Source: Lentzea tibetensis (GTDB lineage: Bacteria; Actinomycetota; Actinomycetes; Mycobacteriales; Pseudonocardiaceae). Taken from it: a stretch of DNA of 64,000 bases. Positions 55,406-64,000 of the stretch are shown here, one piece after another (position 1 is the first letter of the stretch; every line of letters starts with the position of its first letter). The stretch is from positions 62,001 through 126,000 of the forward strand of contig NZ_VOBR01000004.1 of assembly GCF_007845675.1 (NCBI RefSeq), written 5' to 3'. The position numbers and the translations under genes were made by a program. The notes under the pieces were generated by a model. It was not told the DNA's origin. It did no database searches and saw nothing but the letters and a program-made list of their open reading frames with translations.

Positions 55406-56062
55406 ATGGCCGGGGAGTTGCCCGACAACGCAAAGCTTGTCTTCGGTGACCGGACTGAGCTTGCGACGGAGTTCGCACGGATGCTTGCGGAGCACGGAGT
55501 CGAGCGTGGACTCATCGGTCCGCGCGAGGTCGACCGGATCTGGGATCGCCACGTGCTCAATTCGGCGGTCATCGCGGAGTTGCTTCCGCAGCACTGTCGG
55601 TGTGTCGACGTAGGCTCGGGCGCGGGCCTGCCGGGTATCCCGCTTGCGATCGCGCGGCCAGATGTGAGGCTCACGCTCCTGGAGCCGATGGCCCGCCGGG
55701 TTGCCTGGCTCAACGAGGTCGTCGAGCGACTCGAGCTGACATCGGTGACGGTGTTGCGGGGACGTGCCGAGGAGGTGGCCGTGCGCGAGCAACTGAAGAA
55801 CAGCGACGTTGTGACCGCCCGCGCGGTCGCGCCGTTGGAGAAGCTCGCGCGGTGGTGCCTCCCCCTGTTGAGGGGCGGCGGCCAGCTCGTGGCGCTCAAG
55901 GGTGAGAGCGCCGCAGAAGAACTCGAACGTGACCGGGACGCGGTGCAGAAGGCCGGTGGTACCGGCGGACGCGTCACGGTGGTGGGAGCAGACGTACTGG
56001 ATGTGCCGACGACGGTGGTTCTCATCGATCGGCAGAACAAGCAAGCCAGGAGGGATCGGTGA
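55406..56062 (+). CDS. rsmG: 16S rRNA (guanine527-N7)-methyltransferase RsmG
   Basis: The protein has 218 residues. The SAM motif VDVGSGAGLPGIPLAIARPD (about 71-90), LLEPMARRVAWLNEV, and VTARAVAPLEKLARW are RsmG signatures. It methylates G527 of 16S rRNA. The ATG at 55406 has GGAG five bases upstream; GTG 55373 is in frame and would include the parS-coded VVSRET. The stop overlaps the parA start (GTGA). Confidence 0.94.
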   Translation: MAGELPDNAKLVFGDRTELATEFARMLAEHGVERGLIGPREVDRIWDRHVLNSAVIAELLPQHCRCVDVGSGAGLPGIPLAIARPDVRLTLLEPMARRVAWLNEVVERLELTSVTVLRGRAEEVAVREQLKNSDVVTARAVAPLEKLARWCLPLLRGGGQLVALKGESAAEELERDRDAVQKAGGTGGRVTVVGADVLDVPTTVVLIDRQNKQARRDR

Positions 56063-57036
56063 CCGTGTACCCGGAGTTTCAGGCAGCCGATGTTCCACGT
56101 GAAACCGATCCCCAGAAGAAGCCGACCCAGCCCGCAGCGAGCAGCAACGGAGACGGCCCCGTGGTGTGGACCCCAATCGCAGAAGAAGCGGCACGTGCGG
56201 CCAGCGTGCTGCACCCCGACGACTCCCTGCTCCCCAAGCCCCGGCATCGGCGCGTCATCACAGTCGCCAACCAGAAGGGCGGCGTCGGTAAGACGACCAG
56301 CACGGTGAACCTCGCCGCCGCGCTCGCCATCCACGGGCTCAAGGTCCTCGTCATCGACCTCGACCCGCAGGGCAACGCCAGCACCGCGCTCGCCGTCGAG
56401 CACCGCAGCGGCACGCCGTCCGTCTACGAGGTCCTCATCGGCGAGATCTCGATCTCCGAGGCCGCCCAGGTGAGCCCGACGTCGCCGAACCTCTACTGCG
56501 TCCCCGCGACGATCGACCTCGCCGGTGCGGAGATCGAGCTCGTGAGCATGGTCGCCCGCGAGTCCCGCCTCAAGGAGGCACTGAGCCCCGAGGCGCTCGA
56601 CCAGTTCCAACCGGACTACGTCTTCATCGACTGCCCGCCGAGCCTCGGCCTGCTGACCGTCAACGCGATGGTCGCCGCCCAGGAGGTGCTGATCCCGATC
56701 CAGTGCGAGTACTACGCGCTGGAGGGACTCGGCCAGCTGCTGCGCAACATCGAGCTGGTGCAGCAGCACCTGAACCCGAATCTCGACATCTCCACCATCC
56801 TGCTCACCATGTACGACGGGCGGACCAAGCTCGCCGACCAGGTGACCAGCGAGGTGCGCAGCCACTTCGGCGACACCGTCCTCAAGACCGTCATTCCACG
56901 CAGCGTGAAGGTCTCCGAGGCACCAGGATTCGGTCAGACAGTTCTGACGTACGACCCCGGTTCACGCGGGTCGATGAGCTACCTCGACGCAGCCAAGGAG
57001 ATCGCGGCTTACGGGGCCAGGGAGGAGTCCGCATGA
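56059..57036 (+). CDS. parA: chromosome partitioning ATPase ParA
   Basis: The protein has 325 residues. A disordered N-terminus of about 65 residues precedes the deviant Walker A motif [28 protein letters not shown] and [17 protein letters not shown] are the other P-loop motifs. It drives segregation with ParB-parS. The GTG start overlaps rsmG by four bases; a parS site falls in codons 11-16 (ADVPRET). The stop overlaps parB (ATGA). Confidence 0.96.
   Translation: MTVYPEFQAADVPRETDPQKKPTQPAASSNGDGPVVWTPIAEEAARAASVLHPDDSLLPKPRHRRVITVANQKGGVGKTTSTVNLAAALAIHGLKVLVIDLDPQGNASTALAVEHRSGTPSVYEVLIGEISISEAAQVSPTSPNLYCVPATIDLAGAEIELVSMVARESRLKEALSPEALDQFQPDYVFIDCPPSLGLLTVNAMVAAQEVLIPIQCEYYALEGLGQLLRNIELVQQHLNPNLDISTILLTMYDGRTKLADQVTSEVRSHFGDTVLKTVIPRSVKVSEAPGFGQTVLTYDPGSRGSMSYLDAAKEIAAYGAREESA
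56091..56106. other. parS: parS site inside parA
   Basis: TGTTCCACGTGAAACC matches the consensus at 14 of 16 positions. It encodes part of ADVPRET in the disordered N-terminus of ParA, so the site can be kept without harm to the protein. Confidence 0.75.
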
Positions 57037-57983
57037 CGGAACAGCGCAAGGGTGGGCTCGGCCGCGGTCTCGCCGCACTGATCCCGAGCGGTCCCCCACC
57101 CGGTGCGCCCGGCGCCATGCGGCCGACCGGCAACGGCGCCAAGCCGGTGCCGAGCGGTGAGGTCGCGGGCGCCGTGTACCGCGAGATCGCGGTGACGGCG
57201 ATCCGGACCAACGCGAAGCAGCCGCGTCAGGTGTTCGACCAGGACGCCATCGACGAGCTGGCGCACTCGGTCCGCGAGTTCGGCCTGATGCAGCCGATCG
57301 TCGTCCGCGAGCTGTCCGAGAACTCCTACGAGCTCGTCATGGGCGAGCGCCGCTGGCGCGCCACCCAGCAGGCCGGGCTGAAGACGATCCCCGCGATCGT
57401 CCGGCAGACCGCCGACGACGTGATGCTGCGCGACGCGTTGCTGGAGAACATCCACCGCGTCCAGCTGAACCCGCTCGAAGAGGCGGCCGCCTACCAGCAG
57501 CTGCTTCAGGAGTTCGGTGTCACGCACGAGGAGCTCGCCGACCGCATCGGCCGCAGCCGCCCGGTCGTCACCAACACCATCCGGCTGCTGAAGCTCCCCA
57601 TCCCCGTCCAGCGCCGGGTCGCCGCGGGCGTCCTGTCCGCCGGCCACGCGCGTGCGCTCCTCGGTCTCGAGGACGCGAACGTCCAGGAGGAGCTGGCGGC
57701 GCGGATCGTCGCGGAGGGCATGTCCGTCCGGGCGACCGAGGAAGCGGTGACGCTCGCGAAGAACGAGGCGCCCGCGAAGCCGAAGCCCGCTCCCCGCAAG
57801 CCGATGCACGCGCCCGGTCTGCAGGAGCTCGCCGAGCGCCTCTCGGACAACTTCGAAACCCGCGTGAAGGTCGAACTCGGGCAGCGAAAAGGCCGAATCG
57901 TCGTCGAATTCGGGTCAGTTGATGATCTTCAAAGGATCATCGGACTGATGAGCCCAGAAGCGACAAATCGGACATCGGAGTAG
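57033..57983 (+). CDS. parB: chromosome partitioning protein ParB
   Basis: The protein has 316 residues. It starts [20 protein letters not shown], the ParA-contacting peptide. The CTP-binding motif is [16 protein letters not shown], followed by [16 protein letters not shown], and the helix-turn-helix is [20 protein letters not shown]; a C-terminal dimer domain ends [11 protein letters not shown]. It loads at parS and slides as a CTP clamp. It overlaps parA by four bases. Confidence 0.97.
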   Translation: MTEQRKGGLGRGLAALIPSGPPPGAPGAMRPTGNGAKPVPSGEVAGAVYREIAVTAIRTNAKQPRQVFDQDAIDELAHSVREFGLMQPIVVRELSENSYELVMGERRWRATQQAGLKTIPAIVRQTADDVMLRDALLENIHRVQLNPLEEAAAYQQLLQEFGVTHEELADRIGRSRPVVTNTIRLLKLPIPVQRRVAAGVLSAGHARALLGLEDANVQEELAARIVAEGMSVRATEEAVTLAKNEAPAKPKPAPRKPMHAPGLQELAERLSDNFETRVKVELGQRKGRIVVEFGSVDDLQRIIGLMSPEATNRTSE

Positions 57984-58023
57984 ACCCAAGGGGTTACCCC
58001 AGGGACTAATGTCACGGTGACGA

Positions 58024-58057
58024 TGACTCCCCGCAACATCAACAGTGCGGGGAGTCA
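58024..58057. terminator. terminator between parB and ddl
   Basis: TGACTCCCCGCA (58024-58035) and TGCGGGGAGTCA (58046-58057) form a perfect 12-base-pair stem with a ten-base loop, between convergent genes. No T-run follows. Confidence 0.75.
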
Positions 58058-58065
58058 CCAAGAAA

Positions 58066-59010
58066 CTAGCGGGAAACTGCCCGCTCGATGAGGCCGGCGT
58101 AGATGTCGCCGAGCGACTCCCCGGCCGCTTCGACCGCCATCGGCAGCAGCGAGGTCTCGGTCAGACCGGGCGACACGTTCACTTCGAGGAAGTGGACCGT
58201 CCCGTCGACACCGACGATCGCGTCCGTGCGGGAGACGTCGCGCAGGCCGAGCAGCCGGTGCGCGGCGACCGCCAACTCACCGACGGCCTTCGCCGAAACC
58301 GGGTCGAGCCGAGCCGGCGCGTGGAAGTCGGTCAGTCCCGCGGTGTAGCGAGCGGTGTAGTCGTACACCCCGCTCTCCGGAACGATCTCGACAGCCGGCA
58401 GCGCGTACGGCCCGTCCGGCCCGTCGACGACCGCGACGGCCACCTCGACGCCCTCGATGAACTGCTCGGCCAGAACGGTCTCGCCGTACGCGAGACAGCC
58501 GACCATCGCGGCGGGCAGCTGAGCCGGGTCGCGAACGACCTGAGCGCCGAGCGCCGACCCGCCCTGGTCCGGCTTCAGCATCAACGGCATGCCGAGCGTC
58601 TCGACCATCGCGTCGAGCACAGGCTGGGCACCCAGCTCCCGGAACGTGGCGTGCGGCAGGACGACCCACTCCGGCGTCGCCAGGCCCGCACGGGCCAGCT
58701 CAGCCTTCGCAGTGGGCTTGTCCCACGCCCGGCGGCACGCGCGAGAGTCCGTGCCGACGTAAGGCACGCCGAGCATCTCCAGCACCGACTGCACGGAGCC
58801 GTTCTCGCCCTCACCACCGTGCAGCGCCACGACGACGGCGTCCGGGCGGTTGGAACGCAGCCGCGTCAGCAGCGAGGCGTCCGCGTCCCACTCCTCCACG
58901 GTGAGGCCGACCGACCGCAGTGCGGCGGACAGTCTGCGGCCGGACCGCAGGGAGACCTCGCGCTCGTGGGAAAGCCCACCGGACAACACAGCGACCCAGC
59001 GGTCAGCCAC
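58066..59010 (-). CDS. D-alanine-D-alanine ligase family protein
   Basis: The protein is an ATP-grasp ligase of 314 residues. LSGGLSHEREVSLRSG and ALHGGEGENGSVQSVLEMLG form the N-terminal D-Ala site; LMLKPDQGGSALGAQVV and HFLEVNVSPGLTETSLLP bind ATP and Mg. It probably makes D-Ala-D-Ala for peptidoglycan. It is shorter than the main Ddl (about 360-370) and has the compact actinobacterial form found beside parAB, so it may be a second copy. ATG at 59010. Confidence 0.85.
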   Translation of the reverse strand: MADRWVAVLSGGLSHEREVSLRSGRRLSAALRSVGLTVEEWDADASLLTRLRSNRPDAVVVALHGGEGENGSVQSVLEMLGVPYVGTDSRACRRAWDKPTAKAELARAGLATPEWVVLPHATFRELGAQPVLDAMVETLGMPLMLKPDQGGSALGAQVVRDPAQLPAAMVGCLAYGETVLAEQFIEGVEVAVAVVDGPDGPYALPAVEIVPESGVYDYTARYTAGLTDFHAPARLDPVSAKAVGELAVAAHRLLGLRDVSRTDAIVGVDGTVHFLEVNVSPGLTETSLLPMAVEAAGESLGDIYAGLIERAVSR

Positions 59011-59024
59011 AGAAGTACTCCTGA

Positions 59025-60341
59025 TCAGGCGGTGTCGGGCGACGGGGTCTGCGGTCCGGACAGCTCACGGCCCGGAGTCGCGCCGAACGTCGCGTGGAGC
59101 TGCATCTCGTCCTCGATGACGTTCGCCAGCCGGCGGATGCCCTCGCGGATGCGCTCGGGCGTCGGGTAGCAGTACGAGATGCGGAGCTGCTGGCTGCCGA
59201 ACTTGTCGGCGTAGAACCCGGTACCGGACGCGTAGGCGACCCGCTGGGTCACCGCGCGCGGCAGCATGGCCTTCGTGTCGATGCCGGGCGGCACCGTCAG
59301 CCACACGTAGAACCCGCCTTCGGGCTTGTTCCACGTGGAACCTTGCGGCATGTGCTGCTCCAGCGCCGAGATGGCGGCGTCACGCCGCTCCCGGTACGCC
59401 TCGCGGTAGGTCTTGATCTGCCCCTTCCAGTCCTGCGTCGACAGGTACCGGGACACGATCATCTGGTTCAGCGTGGGCGGGCACAGCGTCGCGGACTCGG
59501 CGGCCAGCACCAGCTTCTCCCGCACGGCGTGCGGCGCCAGCACCCAGCCGACGCGCAGACCGGCGGCGAACGTCTTGGAGAACGACCCGAGGTACACGAC
59601 GTTGTCCGGGTCCATCGACCGCAGCGCCGGGTACGTCTGACCGTCGAACCCGAGCAACCCGTACGGGTTGTCCTCGACGACGAGCACGCCGTACTGGCGG
59701 CAGATCTCCAGGATCTCGGCGCGCCGAGACACCGCCAGCGTCACGCCGGCGGGGTTGTGGAAATTCGGGATGGTGTAGAGGAACTTGACGCGCTGACCAG
59801 TGCGCTTGCAGGCCTCGAGCGCCTCGCGGAGCAACGACGGCACCAGGCCGTCGGCGTCCATCGCGACGTGCACGACCTGCGCCTGGTACGCCGTGAACGA
59901 CCCGAGCGCGCCCACGTACGACGGGCCCTCGGCGATCACCACGTCACCGGGGTCGCAGAAGATCCGGGTGACCATGTCGAGGCCCATCTGCGAGCCCACG
60001 GTCACGACGACGTCGTCCGGGTGGCCGTTGATGCCCTCCAGCGCCATCACGTCGCAGATCTGCTCACGCAGCAGGGGAATCCCGTGCGCGGAGCCGTACT
60101 GGAGGGCCACGAGACCGTCGGTGGCGATCAGCGAGCCGATCTCCTGCGACAGGTTGTCCAGCGGCAACGCGGCCAGGTGCGGCATGCCGCCTGCCAGCGA
60201 CACGACCTCGGGCCGGGATGCGACTGCGAAGAGCGCCCGGATCTCGGATGCCGTCATACCTACCGTGCGCGCTGCGTAGCGACGCATGTGCGGGTCGAGG
60301 CTTCTGGGGCCCTGCTTCGCGGGCTGTCCGGGCACTGTCAT
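59025..60341 (-). CDS. PLP-dependent aminotransferase, class I/II (2-aminoadipate/MocR-like type)
   Basis: The protein has 438 residues: VVSLAGGMPHLAALPLDNL at the N-terminus, GLVALQYGSAHGIPLLREQI, NFHNPAGVTLAVSRRAEI, the PLP lysine in YLGSFSKTFAAGLRVGWVL and the C-terminal RISYCYPTPERIREGI. It resembles LysN-like aminotransferases and has no GntR domain. The ATG at 60341 has AGGAG six bases upstream. It is 14 bases upstream of ddl on the same strand. Substrate unknown. Confidence 0.88.
   Translation of the reverse strand: MTVPGQPAKQGPRSLDPHMRRYAARTVGMTASEIRALFAVASRPEVVSLAGGMPHLAALPLDNLSQEIGSLIATDGLVALQYGSAHGIPLLREQICDVMALEGINGHPDDVVVTVGSQMGLDMVTRIFCDPGDVVIAEGPSYVGALGSFTAYQAQVVHVAMDADGLVPSLLREALEACKRTGQRVKFLYTIPNFHNPAGVTLAVSRRAEILEICRQYGVLVVEDNPYGLLGFDGQTYPALRSMDPDNVVYLGSFSKTFAAGLRVGWVLAPHAVREKLVLAAESATLCPPTLNQMIVSRYLSTQDWKGQIKTYREAYRERRDAAISALEQHMPQGSTWNKPEGGFYVWLTVPPGIDTKAMLPRAVTQRVAYASGTGFYADKFGSQQLRISYCYPTPERIREGIRRLANVIEDEMQLHATFGATPGRELSGPQTPSPDTA
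59327..59342. other. degenerate parS-like palindrome inside the aminotransferase gene
   Basis: TGTTCCACGTGGAACC matches the parS consensus at 13 of 16 positions and is itself almost a perfect palindrome. It is in coding DNA 3.2 kb beyond the last good parS. Confidence 0.25.
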
Positions 60342-60470
60342 GGGGCGCTCCTGCAAGGGGGATTGTCCCGAGCGAGTGTAACTGTCGTCCCGTTCAGGGC
60401 ATGTGCCTTCCGGGTTCCGTCACATCCGTCTACCCTCGTATGGGTTCACGTGCGGGGAGTGGAGGTCGGG

Positions 60471-61106
60471 GTGTCGCGACGCGTTGTGGGCGTCACTTTG
60501 GACAACCTGGAGCACCTCTCCAAGCACTGTCGGACGTGCGTCTACTGGGAACTTGCCCCTCACCTGCGCGAACAGGCGCATGAGTTCGGCGACACCGAGT
60601 TCGAGAAGGAAGCCTGGGTCTCCAGCGTGCTGCTGGAGTGGGGTTCCTGCGGACGCCTCATCTACTGCGACGGCATCCCCGCTGGTTCGGTGTTCTACGC
60701 ACCACCTGCCGCGGTGCCGCGCGCGGCCGCCTTCCCCACCTCCCCGGTGAGCCCGGACGCGGTCCTCATGACGTCGCTGGAGGTCCTCCCGGAGTTCCGC
60801 GGAGGCGGACTGGGGCGCGTGCTCGTCCAGTCCGTGGCGAAGGATCTGACGCGTCGTGGCGTGAAGGCCGTCGAGGCGTTCGGCGACATGAGGCCGGACG
60901 AAGAAGAGGGCGGCGGCTGCGTCACCCCCGCCGAGTTCCTGCTCCAGGTGGGCTTCAAGACGGTCCGGCCGCACCCGCGCTGGCCCCGGCTGAGGCTCGA
61001 GCTGCGCAGCGCCATCACGTGGAAGGAAGACGTGGAGGCGGCGCTGGAGCGGCTGCTGAACTCGGTCACGGTCTCCACGGCCGAGCCCAGCTTCCGCCCC
61101 GTCTGA
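60471..61106 (+). CDS. GNAT family N-acetyltransferase
   Basis: The protein has 211 residues. It begins VSRRVVGVTLDNLEHLSKHC, with the Cys-rich CRTCVYWEL, typical of a conserved actinobacterial acetyltransferase near trxB/cwlM. The acetyl-CoA motif is VLPEFRGGGLGRVLVQSV (about 107-124). The frame is open far upstream, but the GTG at 60471 with GGAGG five bases before it is the sensible start. Substrate unknown. Convergent with cwlM. Confidence 0.88.
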   Translation: MSRRVVGVTLDNLEHLSKHCRTCVYWELAPHLREQAHEFGDTEFEKEAWVSSVLLEWGSCGRLIYCDGIPAGSVFYAPPAAVPRAAAFPTSPVSPDAVLMTSLEVLPEFRGGGLGRVLVQSVAKDLTRRGVKAVEAFGDMRPDEEEGGGCVTPAEFLLQVGFKTVRPHPRWPRLRLELRSAITWKEDVEAALERLLNSVTVSTAEPSFRPV

Positions 61107-61125
61107 GCGCCTCTCAGCGGGCTTC

Positions 61126-62265
61126 TCAGCCCTTTGCGACCTCGTAGCGCAGCAGGTCGTCGAACGTGAACGTGCCGGTCGGCTGGTCGTCCTTGCCGAG
61201 CAGGTAGAGCCGCTTCACCGCGACCAGGATGCCCTCGGCCACTACGTCCCGGAAACCGGGCGTCGCCAGGCGAACGCGGTCGTCCGCGTTGGTCAGGTAG
61301 CCGACCTCGATCCGGACCGCCGTGCAGCGGGTCAGCCGCAGCAGGTCCCAGCTCTTCGGGTGCGAACCGCAGTTCCGCATGCCCGTGCGAGCGGCCAGCT
61401 CGCGCTGGATGAAGCCCGCCAGCGCCTCGCCGACGGTCGACGACGTGCCGTTGCCCGAGCCGAAGTGGAACGACGCGACGCCCTGCGCGTGCGCCGAGCC
61501 GTTGCCGTCCGAGTGCAGCGACAGGATCAGGTCCGCGCCCGCCTCGTTGGCGAACTTGGCCCGCTCGGCTTCGTCCGGGCAGTTCGCCGGACCACGCGTG
61601 AGCAGCCCCTCCATGCCGGTGGCCGCCATCTTGCCCTCGAGCCTGCGCGCGAGGTCCAGCATCAGGTCCGCCTCGGACAGGCCGTCGACGACGATGCCGC
61701 GGTCGTGGCCGCCGTGACCGGGGTCGATCACGATGCGCTTGCCGCTGAGCCGTGAACCGGCCATGCGCACGTGCTCCTGCTCGCGCAGCAGCACCGGACG
61801 GCCGCCGCGCACCTTCGGCTGGAGCTGGCGCAGCGCCCGGATCGTCTCCGGACCGCACATGCCGTCCGACTGCAGCCCGTAGTCGCGCTGGAAGTTCCGC
61901 AGCGCCAGCTCGGTCTGCTGGCCGAACACACCGGTCGCGCGGCCGGCGTCGTACCCGAGCTCCAACAGGCGTTCCTGCAGGGCCAGGACGTCGTCGCCGG
62001 TCGTCGGCTGGGACATCAGGAAAGCGAGTGGGCGGTCGCCGAGGCGGAACGTCGCGTCCCGCAGCGCGCGGTAGGTGGCCGGGCCGACGATGCCGTCGAT
62101 GATGAGCCCCCGCTGCTGCTGGAACGCGCGCACGGCGTGCTCGACGATCTGGTCGAACACCGGCGGCGCCTGTGGGTCGGTCGGAGCCAGCAGCCCGAGC
62201 CTGGTCAGGGTCGACCGGATCTCGGCTACTTCTGCTCCGATGTCCCCGCGGCGGAGTAGCGGCAT
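61126..62265 (-). CDS. cwlM: N-acetylmuramoyl-L-alanine amidase-like protein CwlM
   Basis: The protein has 379 residues: two peptidoglycan-binding domains (VRAFQQQRGLIIDGIVGPAT and LRNFQRDYGLQSDGMCGPET) and an amidase_3 domain with zinc ligands in IDPGHGGHD, the Glu in LSEADL, His in LSLHSDG and the catalytic Glu in RIEVGYLTN. It has no signal peptide, as for mycobacterial CwlM, which is cytoplasmic and activates MurA when phosphorylated by PknB. The start is GTG or ATG in MPLLRRGDIG at 62265. PknB and FhaA of this window are its likely partners. Confidence 0.92.
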   Translation of the reverse strand: MPLLRRGDIGAEVAEIRSTLTRLGLLAPTDPQAPPVFDQIVEHAVRAFQQQRGLIIDGIVGPATYRALRDATFRLGDRPLAFLMSQPTTGDDVLALQERLLELGYDAGRATGVFGQQTELALRNFQRDYGLQSDGMCGPETIRALRQLQPKVRGGRPVLLREQEHVRMAGSRLSGKRIVIDPGHGGHDRGIVVDGLSEADLMLDLARRLEGKMAATGMEGLLTRGPANCPDEAERAKFANEAGADLILSLHSDGNGSAHAQGVASFHFGSGNGTSSTVGEALAGFIQRELAARTGMRNCGSHPKSWDLLRLTRCTAVRIEVGYLTNADDRVRLATPGFRDVVAEGILVAVKRLYLLGKDDQPTGTFTFDDLLRYEVAKG

Positions 62266-62363
62266 GCACCCTCGCTCGACTAGGGCGCCGAACTCCGTCG
62301 GCGCGAAACGTGACGTCTTATTGTGCCCTGCCGCGCAGAGTGATCGATGCAGGGCTACTCACA

Positions 62364-62394
62364 GTGGTCTCAAGACCACGTTCGTAGTACGAAC
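62364..62394. promoter_or_regulatory. two adjacent perfect palindromes upstream of cwlM
   Basis: GTGGTCT-CA-AGACCAC (62364-62379) is directly followed by GTTCGTA-G-TACGAAC (62380-62394), both perfect seven-base inverted repeats. They lie about 100-130 bases upstream of the cwlM start and next to the trxA terminator. Either could be a repressor site. Confidence 0.45.
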
Positions 62395-62395
62395 A

Positions 62396-62438
62396 AACGT
62401 GACCCGTCCGTCTTATCGAAAGACGGACGGGTCACGTT
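62396..62438 (-). terminator. strong terminator of trxA
   Basis: A perfect 19-base-pair stem, 62396-62414 with 62420-62438 (arm AACGTGACCCGTCCGTCTT), has a five-base loop. On the minus strand it follows the trxA stop by about 20 bases and is followed by TGTTCG. Confidence 0.88.
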
Positions 62439-62459
62439 GCGCGTTGCACTCGAATTTTG

Positions 62460-62789
62460 TCAGGCGAGAACGTCCGACAGGTCCTTCAGGAGCGCTGCCT
62501 TCGGCTTCGCACCCACGATCTGCTTCACCGGGCGACCACCCTGGAACAGGATGAGGGTCGGCACGGACATGATCTGGTAGTCGCGGGCGATCGACGGGTT
62601 GGCGTCGATGTCGAGCTTCGCGACGGTGATCTTCTCGGCGTGCTCGGCCGCGATCTCCTCGAGCACCGGAGCGACCATCTTGCACGGCCCGCACCAGGTC
62701 GCCCAGAAGTCGACCAGGACAGGCTTCTCGCTGGTCAGGACGTCGTCCGCGAACGACTTGTCGGTCACCGTGACGGTGGCGCCTGCCAT
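62460..62789 (-). CDS. trxA: thioredoxin
   Basis: The protein has 109 residues with the active site FWATWCGPCKM (about 29-39) and the cis-proline in MSVPTLILF. It is cytoplasmic and is reduced by the TrxB encoded immediately upstream on the same strand (26-base gap). ATG at 62789. Confidence 0.97.
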   Translation of the reverse strand: MAGATVTVTDKSFADDVLTSEKPVLVDFWATWCGPCKMVAPVLEEIAAEHAEKITVAKLDIDANPSIARDYQIMSVPTLILFQGGRPVKQIVGAKPKAALLKDLSDVLA

Positions 62790-62815
62790 GTTGTCTCCCT
62801 AGATGATGTAGATCT

Positions 62816-63796
62816 TCAGTTGCCCTTGCCGTAACCGCCGCCGACTGCCTCCGCAGCGATCTCCGCGTGCGCCTCGCCCTGTTCGGCGAGCCAGCGCTCC
62901 GCGTCGATCGCGGCCGAGCAGCCCGAGCCGGCCGCGGTGATGGCCTGGCGGTAGGTGTGGTCGACGAGGTCGCCAGCAGCGAACACGCCGTCCAGGTTCG
63001 TGTAGGTCGTCCGGCCCTTGGTCGCGACGTAACCCTCGCCGTCCAGCTCGACCTGGCCCTTGACCAACGCGCTGCGCGGGTCGTGGCCGATCGCCATGAA
63101 CACGCCGGTCACGGGCAGCTCGGACTCCTCGCCGGTGCGGGTGTCCTTGAGCTTCACACCGGACACGGTGCCGTCACCGAGGACGTCCGTGAGCTGTGAG
63201 TTCAGCTGCCACTTGATCTTCTCGTTGTTCCGCGCGCGCTCCAGCATGATCTTGGAAGCGCGGAACTCCTCGCGGCGGTGGATCACCGTGACGGACTTGG
63301 CGAACTTCGTGAGGAACGTCGCCTCCTCCATGGCCGAGTCGCCGCCGCCGACCACCGCGATGTCGTGGTCGCGGAAGAAGAAGCCGTCGCAGGTCGCGCA
63401 GGACGAGACGCCGCGGCCGAGCATCTCCTGCTCACCGGGCACGTAGAGGTAGCGGGGCGCGGCACCCATGGCCAGGATCACGGCCTTGGCCTCGTACTCG
63501 GTGCCGTTCGCGGTGACCTTCTTGACCGGACCGGTCAGGTCGACCGACTCCACGTCCTCGGAGCGCAGCTCGGCGCCGAAGCGCTGCGCCTGCTCGCGCA
63601 TCTCCTCCATGAGCTCGGGGCCCATGATGCCCTCGCGGAAACCGGGGTAGTTCTCGACCTCGGTGGTGGTCATCAGCGCGCCGCCGTACTGCGAGCCCTC
63701 GAAGACGAGCGGCTCGAGTTGGGCACGCGCGGCGTACACGGCAGCGGTGTAGCCGGCCGGGCCGGACCCGATGATGATGACGTTGCGCACGCTCAC
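62816..63796 (-). CDS. trxB: thioredoxin reductase
   Basis: The protein is an NADPH-FAD enzyme of 326 residues. The FAD motif [20 protein letters not shown], the redox pair in [15 protein letters not shown], the NADPH motif [12 protein letters not shown] and the C-terminal [19 protein letters not shown] are all present. The GTG at 63796 is preferred; a second GTG two codons later is possible. First gene of trxB-trxA. Confidence 0.97.
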   Translation of the reverse strand: MSVRNVIIIGSGPAGYTAAVYAARAQLEPLVFEGSQYGGALMTTTEVENYPGFREGIMGPELMEEMREQAQRFGAELRSEDVESVDLTGPVKKVTANGTEYEAKAVILAMGAAPRYLYVPGEQEMLGRGVSSCATCDGFFFRDHDIAVVGGGDSAMEEATFLTKFAKSVTVIHRREEFRASKIMLERARNNEKIKWQLNSQLTDVLGDGTVSGVKLKDTRTGEESELPVTGVFMAIGHDPRSALVKGQVELDGEGYVATKGRTTYTNLDGVFAAGDLVDHTYRQAITAAGSGCSAAIDAERWLAEQGEAHAEIAAEAVGGGYGKGN

Positions 63797-63874
63797 GGCC
63801 TCAGCAACTCCTCGATCTCGTCGTCTGTCTCGCACAACGGATCGTATGTGGAGCTAATTCCGTGAGTTGCGCTA

Positions 63875-64000
63875 CTACCTGGTCGGCTTGATGGTGGTGT
63901 CCGCTATGACGCCCTGCGGGTTGTCCGGACCGCACGTCTCCGGGTCCAGCACGACGATGCGGAACTGCCCCGCGACCGCTCCACCCGGCAGGATCGCCAT
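63875..64000 (-). CDS. 3' end of an unidentified gene (cut by window)
   Basis: The minus strand is open from base 64000 to a TAG at 63875-63877, followed by a second TAG. It codes for 41 residues: MAILPGGAVAGQFRIVVLDP, then ETCGPDNPQGVIADTTIKPT and R. In mycobacteria the gene upstream of trxB is the sigM/anti-SigM locus (Rv3911-Rv3912), so the C-terminus of an anti-sigma-type protein is possible. The fragment is too short to decide. Confidence 0.55.
   Translation of the reverse strand: MAILPGGAVAGQFRIVVLDPETCGPDNPQGVIADTTIKPTR

Noticed and set aside
60440-60456. GGGTTCACGTGCGGGG considered as parS
   Set aside because: Only the left half and the central CACGTG fit; the right half GAAAC is missing.

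Overview
The window is high-GC actinobacterial chromosome centred on the replication origin. The gene order trxB-trxA-cwlM / ddl / parB-parA-rsmG / jag-yidC-yidD-rnpA-rpmH / dnaA-oriC-dnaN-gnd-recF-dciA-gyrB-gyrA / DUF3566-tRNA-Ile-DLW39-tRNA-Ala / ppiA-rhomboid-PH protein-crgA / sortase-fprA-pabA / pknB-pknA-pbpA-rodA-pstP-fhaB-fhaA-tRNA-Leu is the classic origin-proximal order of Actinomycetota. The many GTG starts, the short gnd between dnaN and recF, and the accessory genes (TM0106-type nuclease, BCCT transporter, XRE-TPR regulator) suggest a filamentous member of the Pseudonocardiales. That placement is inference from layout and protein style only.

Layout. 1-9.5 kb: a cut-off UDP-glucose dehydrogenase, an SDR dehydrogenase, a RecB-like nuclease, a BCCT transporter, and a copper-type cluster (membrane protein, YcnI, CopC, CopD) that carries a duplicated DNA module with DnaA-box-like 9-mers between copC and copD. 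9.5-12.2 kb: an XRE-TPR regulator divergent from two small proteins. 12.4-16.4 kb: a GH1 beta-glucosidase/MFS/SDR operon divergent from a TetR regulator. 16.4-21.3 kb: miscellaneous metabolic genes. 21.5-31.3 kb: tRNA-Leu and the phosphosignalling and cell-wall growth operon fhaA-fhaB-pstP-rodA-pbpA-pknA-pknB, closed by a strong terminator. 31.3-38.9 kb: pabA/trpG, fprA behind an IdeR/DtxR-type iron box, sortase E, crgA, rhomboid, cyclophilin and DoxX.

38.9-53.9 kb: two tRNAs with a 39-residue DLW-39 gene between them, gyrase, dciA, recF, gnd, dnaN, oriC (49.1-49.6 kb), dnaA, rpmH, rnpA, yidD, yidC and jag. 53.9-58 kb: a dual-specificity phosphatase gene with two decayed tandem copies, and rsmG-parA-parB with four parS sites. 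58-64 kb: ddl, an aminotransferase, GNAT, cwlM, trxA, trxB and the 3' end of another gene.

The most unusual material is outside the conserved genes: satellite clusters of DnaA boxes (8.1, 35.2 and 45.9 kb, the last inside the dciA coding sequence), a parS-like site 45 kb from the main parS group, the decaying phosphatase array beside parABS, an iron box before fprA, and stacked palindromes between cwlM and trxA.
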